DNA of 18,200 nucleotides, taken from NCBI GenBank assembly GCA_023449855.1, contig JAEXHR010000083.1, positions 1 to 18,200 of the forward strand. Reading direction: 5' to 3'. The notes beneath the pieces are model-generated. The model was not told where the DNA came from. It saw only the letters and a list, made by a program, of their open reading frames with translations, and did no database searches. The stretch is from Pseudomonadota bacterium. GTDB taxonomy: Bacteria; Pseudomonadota; Alphaproteobacteria; Rhizobiales; Xanthobacteraceae. Of the stretch, positions 15,330 through 18,200 are shown in pieces. The first letter of the stretch is position 1; each line of letters begins with the position of its first letter. A program made the translations under genes and the position numbers.

Positions 15330-16060
15330 TTCGCCTGGGCGCGCTTGCCGCCATTGGCGCGCGGCTTTTCTGCCTCTGCAGGCGCCGCATCCGGTTGCTC
15401 AGCCCCGTTTGCCGGCGGCTGATCCATCACCAGATTCATCGACACGCCGCCTTCGAATCGCACCACTTCACCATTGTCCGTAATACGCATGCGCTGCCCG
15501 AGCAAAGTGCCGTTGAGCAGCTTCACATCCACCGGCTGATTCGAATCCACCGTTCCCTTGGCGATATCGACGACGGCATCGGTCAGTCGCGCCTCGTAGC
15601 CCGTGGTCGTCTGCAGGAAGATGTCCTTGGTCAAATGCAGCAATTGGGTCTTGGAATTAAAGTGGCCGGTCCGCGCATCAAGACTCAGCGTCGATTTGTC
15701 TTCCATGACCACCTTGGCGCGCAGGATGGACAATTCGAGATTATCGGGGTCCGTGAGGTCCTGGGTGGCCGCCTTGGCCCATAGCTCATAAGGCCGTCCG
15801 TCCGGCGAGAAACCGGCCAGATGCGGCGTCTCCATGGTGATCTTGGTGCCGGACACGACCAGATTGCCGATATCGACCGGCAGTTTGGTCAGGATCCGGA
15901 ACGGATTGAAGATCGAGATGCCGACAATGGCCGCCATCGAGAGCAGCACGATGGCCGGGACCGCGATCCGCAGCACACGCACAAAGCGGCTATGGCGCGC
16001 TGCGGCCTTGAACCGCGCTTCCATGGTCACTTCGTAACGATCAGCCTGGATTGAACTCAC
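15326..16060 (-). CDS. lptC: LPS export protein LptC (membrane-anchored)
   Basis: A 244-residue protein, about 50 longer than E. coli LptC. A cytoplasmic N-terminus precedes one membrane helix (about 29-50, RIAVPAIVLLSMAAIVGISI), then the periplasmic LptC/YrbK jellyroll (to about 210) and a Pro/Ala/Lys-rich tail ending GGKRAQAK. LptC receives LPS from LptB2FG and passes it to LptA. The start is GTG at 16058-16060, supported by GGAG 5 nt upstream; an ATG 12 codons in (16024) is the alternative. It heads the lptC-lptA pair, 164 nt after nrnC. Confidence 0.9.
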   Translation of the reverse strand: MSSIQADRYEVTMEARFKAAARHSRFVRVLRIAVPAIVLLSMAAIVGISIFNPFRILTKLPVDIGNLVVSGTKITMETPHLAGFSPDGRPYELWAKAATQDLTDPDNLELSILRAKVVMEDKSTLSLDARTGHFNSKTQLLHLTKDIFLQTTTGYEARLTDAVVDIAKGTVDSNQPVDVKLLNGTLLGQRMRITDNGEVVRFEGGVSMNLVMDQPPANGAEQPDAAPAEAEKPRANGGKRAQAK

Positions 16061-16224
16061 CGCCGCTCCAACGGGCCAGCTTCAGGAGGCTGCCCGGCAT
16101 CAGCTGATATTCTACGCTGAATTGCGCCGTTTTGCAGCCCCACGCACCAGAACGAGGAGTTTGGCCAAAACACGGCGGCGCGATCGGTCACAGGGCGCCC
16201 GGTGTCACAGTGCCGCAGGCAGCA

Positions 16225-16839
16225 TCAGGAATGGGCGAAAATGTCCTCGTTTTCCCAGCCCGACAGATCGAGCCTGGCCCGGCTGGGCAGGAACTCGAAA
16301 CAGGCCTGCGCCAGATCGGTGCGCCCCTCCCGCGCCAGCATCACATTGAGCTTTTCGCGCAGGGCATGGAGGTGCAAGACGTCCGAGGCCGCATAGGCCA
16401 GCTGGGCCTCGCTCAGCGTATCGCTGCCCCAGTCACTCGACTGCTGCTGCTTCGACAGATCGGTGCCCAGGACTTCGCGGACGAGGTCCTTGAGGCCGTG
16501 GCGATCCGTATAGGTGCGGCAGAGGCGCGAGGCGATCTTGGTGCAATAGACCGGCGACGGCATCACGCCGAGCGCGTTGTAGAGCGCCGCGAGATCGAAA
16601 CGGGCGAAATGGAAGATCTTGGTGATGCCGGCATCGCCGAGCAGCTTCTTCAGGTTCGGCGCATCGGTATGGCCCATCGGAATCTGGACCACGTCGGCAC
16701 TGCCATCGCCCGGCGAGAGCTGCACCACGCAGAGCCGGTCGCGATGCGGATTGAGCCCCATGGTCTCGGTATCGATCGCCACCGACGAGGTGTAGCGGCT
16801 CAAATCCGGCAGATCGCCGCGATGCAGGCGGATGGTCAT
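16225..16839 (-). CDS. nrnC: DEDDy 3'-5' exoribonuclease NrnC (nanoRNase, RNase D-like)
   Basis: A 204-residue protein: the RNase D exonuclease fold without HRDC domains, which is the size of NrnC and about half that of RNase D. Catalytic residues are visible: Asp23 and Glu25 in AIDTETMG, Asp82 in HFARFDLAAL, and Tyr149/Asp153 in YAASDVLHL. Alphaproteobacteria generally lack Orn; NrnC takes over removal of 2-5-nt RNAs, especially dinucleotides, and pGpG turnover. It will often be labelled ribonuclease D; length and taxonomy favour NrnC. It is the upstream gene of the lptC-lptA-lptB run and diverges from the interrupted NYN gene. Confidence 0.9.
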   Translation of the reverse strand: MTIRLHRGDLPDLSRYTSSVAIDTETMGLNPHRDRLCVVQLSPGDGSADVVQIPMGHTDAPNLKKLLGDAGITKIFHFARFDLAALYNALGVMPSPVYCTKIASRLCRTYTDRHGLKDLVREVLGTDLSKQQQSSDWGSDTLSEAQLAYAASDVLHLHALREKLNVMLAREGRTDLAQACFEFLPSRARLDLSGWENEDIFAHS

Positions 16840-17001
16840 GTGTGGTCAGGCCTCTATTCGCGCCCTCGATTCGAGAGCTTTTGGCCACTTTACCGTGCAA
16901 TGATCGGGCTGACGAGAGACGCCCACCCTCCGGCGTGTTTCTCCCGCCACGGGAAGCTGACAGACTGACCGGCGACTCATCCGGTGGGCAGGAGATTGCA
17001 G

Positions 17002-17061
17002 ATGAACGTTGCAAAACAGCGACCGCCCCGGTTTGCAGTCCTGATCGATGCCGACAACACC
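17002..17061 (+). pseudogene. 5' remnant of a NYN-domain gene interrupted by the IS110 element
   Basis: ATG 17002 has an excellent SD (AGGAG at 16990-16994, 7 nt spacing). It reads MNVAKQRPPRFAVLIDADNT and then runs into TAA (17065-17067) inside the insertion. The FAVLIDADNT strand is the N-terminus of NYN/LabA-like (DUF88) proteins, a PIN-like nuclease fold whose first catalytic Asp lies in this strand. The window ends with 18194-18200; joining 17060 to it restores D-N-T-S-P in frame, a common continuation in this family. The intact gene would diverge from nrnC. The gene is very probably inactive; whether an internal restart exists cannot be seen. Confidence 0.8.
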
Positions 17062-17064
17062 TTG

Positions 17065-17239
17065 TAACTTGCCGATCGCCGTTTCTGCTAAGCTTGGCAG
17101 TGCGGTGGCAGGCGGAAGACCGGAACACCCGAGGGACACCAAGCCCGTTGGGGAGCAAGGGTCTTCGCCTGCCGTTCCATCGAACCCGAACAGTCGCTTG
17201 GGCCGCTCTGCGAGCCCGCTTGCGCAAGGATGGGATCAG
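17065..17239 (+). ncRNA. Putative bridge RNA of the IS110 element
   Basis: A 5' hairpin (CTGC/GCAG, 17085-17100) precedes two stem/internal-loop/hairpin modules. Target module: a 14-bp outer stem 17107-17121/17160-17173 with one bulged G, inner hairpin CCAA-gcccg-TTGG (17139-17151), left guide AACACC (17124-17129) and right guide GGAG (17152-17155, extendable to GGGGAG from 17150). Donor module: outer stem 17175-17181/17229-17235, inner hairpin 17200-17217, left guide ACAGTCGCT (17190-17198) and right guide CAAG (17225-17228). The guides match the flanks and the element's ends as bridge RNAs require. Exact RNA ends and expression are unknown. The fold is by eye. Confidence 0.82.
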
Positions 17240-18178
17240 ATGGACGCGATCTATATCGGCATCGATGTATCGAAGGATCGGCTGGACGTGGCGACACATC
17301 CCGGCGGCGAGAGTTTTGCGGTCGGTCGCAACGGCGCAGGGATCGACGAACTCATTGAACGGCTGCGGGCCATATCGCCGCGCGTGATTGCGATCGAGGC
17401 CACGGGCGGTTTCGAACGGATCGTGGCGGCGGGGCTCGCCGGGGCGGAGCTGCCGGTGGTGGTCGTCAATCCGGCACACGTCCGCTCCTATGCGGATGCC
17501 CTCGGCAAACGTGCCAAGACCGATCCGATCGATGCCATGGTGATCGCGAAGTTTGCCAAGGCGATCAAGCCAGCATTACGCCCGTTACCTGATGAAATGA
17601 CGCGCCTGCTTGCCGATCTGGTCGCTCGCCGGCGCCAGATCGTCGAGATGATCGCGGCGGAAAGCCAGCGCGCGCAGCGCGTCAGCAATCCGCGGCTGAA
17701 GAAGAGCATCGCCCGGCTACGCAAGGCCCTCGAAAAAGAGTTGTCCGAACTGGACGATGACATCGGCGATCACATCCGCGGGACACCGGCATGGGCTGAG
17801 AAAGAAGATCTGCTGGCCTCGGTCCCCGGCATCGGTCCGGTGATTGCCAGCAGCCTGATTGCCGAACTGCCCGAACTGGGAACACTGGATCGCCGCCAGA
17901 TCGCGGCCCTGGTTGGCCTGGCGCCATGGACGCGTCAATCCGGCAAATGGCGTGGCAAGAGCTTCACTGGCGGCGGCAGGGCGAAGATACGTAGCGCGCT
18001 ATTCATGGGGGCGATGGTCGCCGCGCGCCATAATCCGCAGCTTAAATTGTTCCGTGACAAACCGGTGGCTGCCGGTAAGCCGAAGCTCGTTGCCATCATC
18101 GCGGTCGCCCGAAAGCTCCTCACCATCCTCAACGCCATCCTCCGGGACAAAACGCCATGGCAGCCCAAAAACGCTTGA
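17240..18178 (+). CDS. IS110-family recombinase (DEDD + Tnp_20 serine)
   Basis: A 312-residue protein. The N-terminal RuvC-like DEDD domain shows Asp9 in IGIDVSKDRLDVA, Glu53 in AIEATGGFE, and Asp95/Asp98 in KTDPIDAMVIA. A Lys/Glu/Arg-rich coiled-coil linker spans ~130-180. The C-terminal transposase_20 domain has SVPGIGPVIASSLIAELPE and Ser234 in GLAPWTRQSGKW, the likely nucleophile. From memory these align with D11, E60, D102, D105 and S241 of IS621. No residue is missing and the frame is intact, so it is probably active. ATG 17240 is chosen over the open upstream frame because AAGGA lies 9 nt before it; that SD overlaps the donor guide. Confidence 0.93.
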   Translation: MDAIYIGIDVSKDRLDVATHPGGESFAVGRNGAGIDELIERLRAISPRVIAIEATGGFERIVAAGLAGAELPVVVVNPAHVRSYADALGKRAKTDPIDAMVIAKFAKAIKPALRPLPDEMTRLLADLVARRRQIVEMIAAESQRAQRVSNPRLKKSIARLRKALEKELSELDDDIGDHIRGTPAWAEKEDLLASVPGIGPVIASSLIAELPELGTLDRRQIAALVGLAPWTRQSGKWRGKSFTGGGRAKIRSALFMGAMVAARHNPQLKLFRDKPVAAGKPKLVAIIAVARKLLTILNAILRDKTPWQPKNA

Positions 18179-18193
18179 CCCGAAAGACAGTCG

Positions 18194-18200
18194 CTCCCCA
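18194..18200 (+). pseudogene. Right flank of the interrupted NYN-domain gene
   Basis: CTCCCCA after the right end of the element. Joined to base 17060 it reads ACC-TCC-CCA (Thr-Ser-Pro), continuing the IDADN frame. Only seven bases are in the window, so the rest of the gene is unseen. Confidence 0.6.

Larger units (their letters stand above)
17063..18195 (+). mobile_element. Complete IS110-family insertion sequence, ~1133 bp, CT core
   Basis: The element comprises a 177-nt left non-coding end, one recombinase gene and a very short right end. Its edges are set by three agreeing signs. The NYN frame breaks after 17061. A CT lies at both junctions (17061-17062 and 18194-18195) with no terminal inverted repeats or longer duplication. 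The bridge-RNA guides match exactly these edges. IS110 elements excise as circles and insert at a short core, often CT. A long 5' end and short 3' end indicate the IS110 rather than the IS1111 subgroup. Which of the two CTs belongs to the element cannot be decided. Confidence 0.88.

Noticed and set aside
17048..17239. 64-codon upstream extension of the IS110 recombinase
   Set aside because: It crosses the insertion edge and the bridge-RNA region and lacks family sequence; IS110 recombinases begin at M-x-x-x-Y-I-G-I-D.

Overview
The window looks like chromosomal DNA from an alphaproteobacterium of the Bradyrhizobium/Afipia/Rhodopseudomonas group (Nitrobacteraceae). The evidence is high GC with strong GC3, the gene families present, the intergenic palindromes typical of that group, and the lptC-lptA-lptB-rpoN-hpf-ptsN order. 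The assignment is inferred from reading alone.

Positions 1-3420: the tail of an acidic protein, tRNA-Ala(GGC), a small GIY-YIG protein, and a divergent ohrR/ohr pair (organic peroxide sensor and reductase) sharing a perfect 13+13 bp palindromic operator. A 109-bp repeat, a terminator and a stand-alone class III CoA-transferase follow. Positions 3540-7820: a complete ugpB-ugpA-ugpE-ugpC operon for sn-glycerol-3-phosphate-type uptake, with a REP-like hairpin cassette between ugpB and ugpA. Positions 7870-8725: an Hsp20 gene preceded by a ROSE-like RNA thermometer and followed by a DUF1150 gene. Positions 8726-10350: a low-information stretch and two unrecognised genes, one carrying an internal duplication, then another long inverted repeat.

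Positions 10351-16839, minus strand: nrnC, lptC, lptA, lptB, rpoN, hpf and ptsN. This is the conserved housekeeping neighbourhood joining LPS export, sigma-54, ribosome hibernation and the nitrogen PTS.

Positions 17002-18200 hold the most interesting object. A complete IS110-family element (about 17063-18195) interrupts the 5' end of a NYN-domain gene after ~20 codons. Its 177-nt 5' non-coding end folds on paper into two stem/internal-loop/hairpin modules, as expected of a bridge RNA. The putative donor loop matches the element's own right end over 9 nt, including the CT core, and its left end over 4 nt. The putative target loop matches the left flank over 6 nt and the right flank over up to 6 nt. 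Removing the element and one CT restores an open frame reading D-N-T-S-P. The guide assignments and the insertion site therefore support each other.
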